This document shows, one piece after another, positions 63,759 through 64,000 of a DNA stretch of 64,000 nucleotides. The translations under genes and the position numbers were made by a program. The DNA is from Rhodococcus_F sp040656415 (GTDB lineage Bacteria > Actinomycetota > Actinomycetes > Mycobacteriales > Mycobacteriaceae): assembly GCF_040656415.1 (NCBI RefSeq), contig NZ_JBFAMC010000001.1:1674001-1738000 (forward strand), in the 5' to 3' direction. Under the pieces are notes generated by a model. That model ran no database searches, was not told the DNA's origin, and was given only the letters and a program-made list of their open reading frames with translations. Within the stretch, counting starts at the first letter, position 1. Every line of letters starts with the position of its first letter.

Positions 63759-64000
63759 CCGTGATCGAAATCGCGCACGGTGACATCACCCGGCAGAGGG
63801 CGGACGCCATCGTCAACGCCGCAAACTCGTCGCTGCTCGACGGCGGCGGTGGGGCGGATGGCGCAATCTACGAACGCGGGGGACCGGCGATTCTCGAGGC
63901 GTGCCGGATCCTTAGGGCCACGTCGTTGCCGAACGGGCTCTCCGAGGGGGCGGCCGTTGCGACGACGGCGGGAGAGCTGCCCGCGACATGGGTAATCCAT
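63755..64000 (+). CDS. Macrodomain protein (3' end beyond window)
   Basis: The first 82 codons of a macrodomain gene: opening MTVIEIAHGDIT, the ADP-ribose-binding DAIVNAANSSLLDGGGGADG, and later GEAAVATTAGELPA-like residues (read here as GLSEGAAVATTAG). Macrodomains bind or hydrolyse ADP-ribose derivatives. The ATG overlaps the stop of the ADP-ribosylglycohydrolase gene, so both belong to one operon that probably reverses ADP-ribosylation. The gene is cut by the window edge; macrodomains are usually 150-180 residues, so about half is visible. Confidence 0.9.
   Translation, partial: MTVIEIAHGDITRQRADAIVNAANSSLLDGGGGADGAIYERGGPAILEACRILRATSLPNGLSEGAAVATTAGELPATWVIH

Overview
The window looks like chromosomal DNA from a high-GC actinobacterium, most likely a Rhodococcus/Nocardiaceae-type member of the Mycobacteriales. 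This rests on the GC-rich sequence, frequent GTG starts, GGAGG-type ribosome sites, tightly overlapping ATGA gene junctions and general protein character. Genus is an inference; there is no rRNA or tRNA gene to anchor it. A run of 96 N at 20612-20707 marks an assembly gap inside a repeat array.

Layout. (1) 1-7903: recC (5' end cut by the window), recB and recD, a RecBCD recombination/repair operon. (2) 7909-17157: a metabolic region. It has a SIMPL-domain gene divergent from a LacI-type regulator with two mirrored operators, then a CoA-transferase/crotonase/MFS-transporter operon, a second LacI-type regulator, and a divergent DUF993 (aldolase-like) / SDR dehydrogenase pair. Three near-identical GTAAGCGCTTAC-type operators tie the second block into one apparent regulon, probably for catabolism of an unidentified organic acid. 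(3) 17538-21858: one very large gene for a Ser/Thr protein kinase fused to about thirty 32-residue Sel1/TPR-like repeats, interrupted by the assembly gap. (4) 22544-36492: a candidate defence module of a DUF4011/DUF3320 helicase-nuclease, a double dynamin-like GTPase and a second GTPase in one apparent operon, followed by a convergent UPF1-like helicase. (5) 37693-53479: a single-strand phosphorothioation island. It contains SspA (cysteine desulfurase), SspB (DUF4007), SspC (ATPase) and SspD (PAPS-reductase-like), then a helicase / GHKL ATPase / PLD nuclease cassette in the position of SspFGH, a decayed tandem duplication of that cassette, and a phosphorothioation-associated methyltransferase. 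(6) 53550-61164, minus strand: a HEPN-DUF3320 protein, an SspE/GmrSD-like DUF262-DUF1524 nuclease, a UvrD-type helicase with a RelE-like N-terminus, and a NYN-domain protein. (7) 61660-64000: a decayed NrtR-type Nudix regulator, a palindromic operator, an ADP-ribosylglycohydrolase fused to a dual-specificity-phosphatase-like domain, and the start of a macrodomain gene.

Regions 3 to 6 together read as a defence island of about 45 kb. The SspABCD genes would place sulfur in the host DNA backbone. The SspE-like and SspFGH-like effectors would use the presence or absence of that mark to attack phage DNA. The helicase-nuclease plus GTPase module, the HEPN protein and the kinase-repeat protein look like further, independent layers. 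The tandem duplication and decay of the SspG/SspH-like genes, and the helicase-nuclease/GTPase trio, are the most notable observations.
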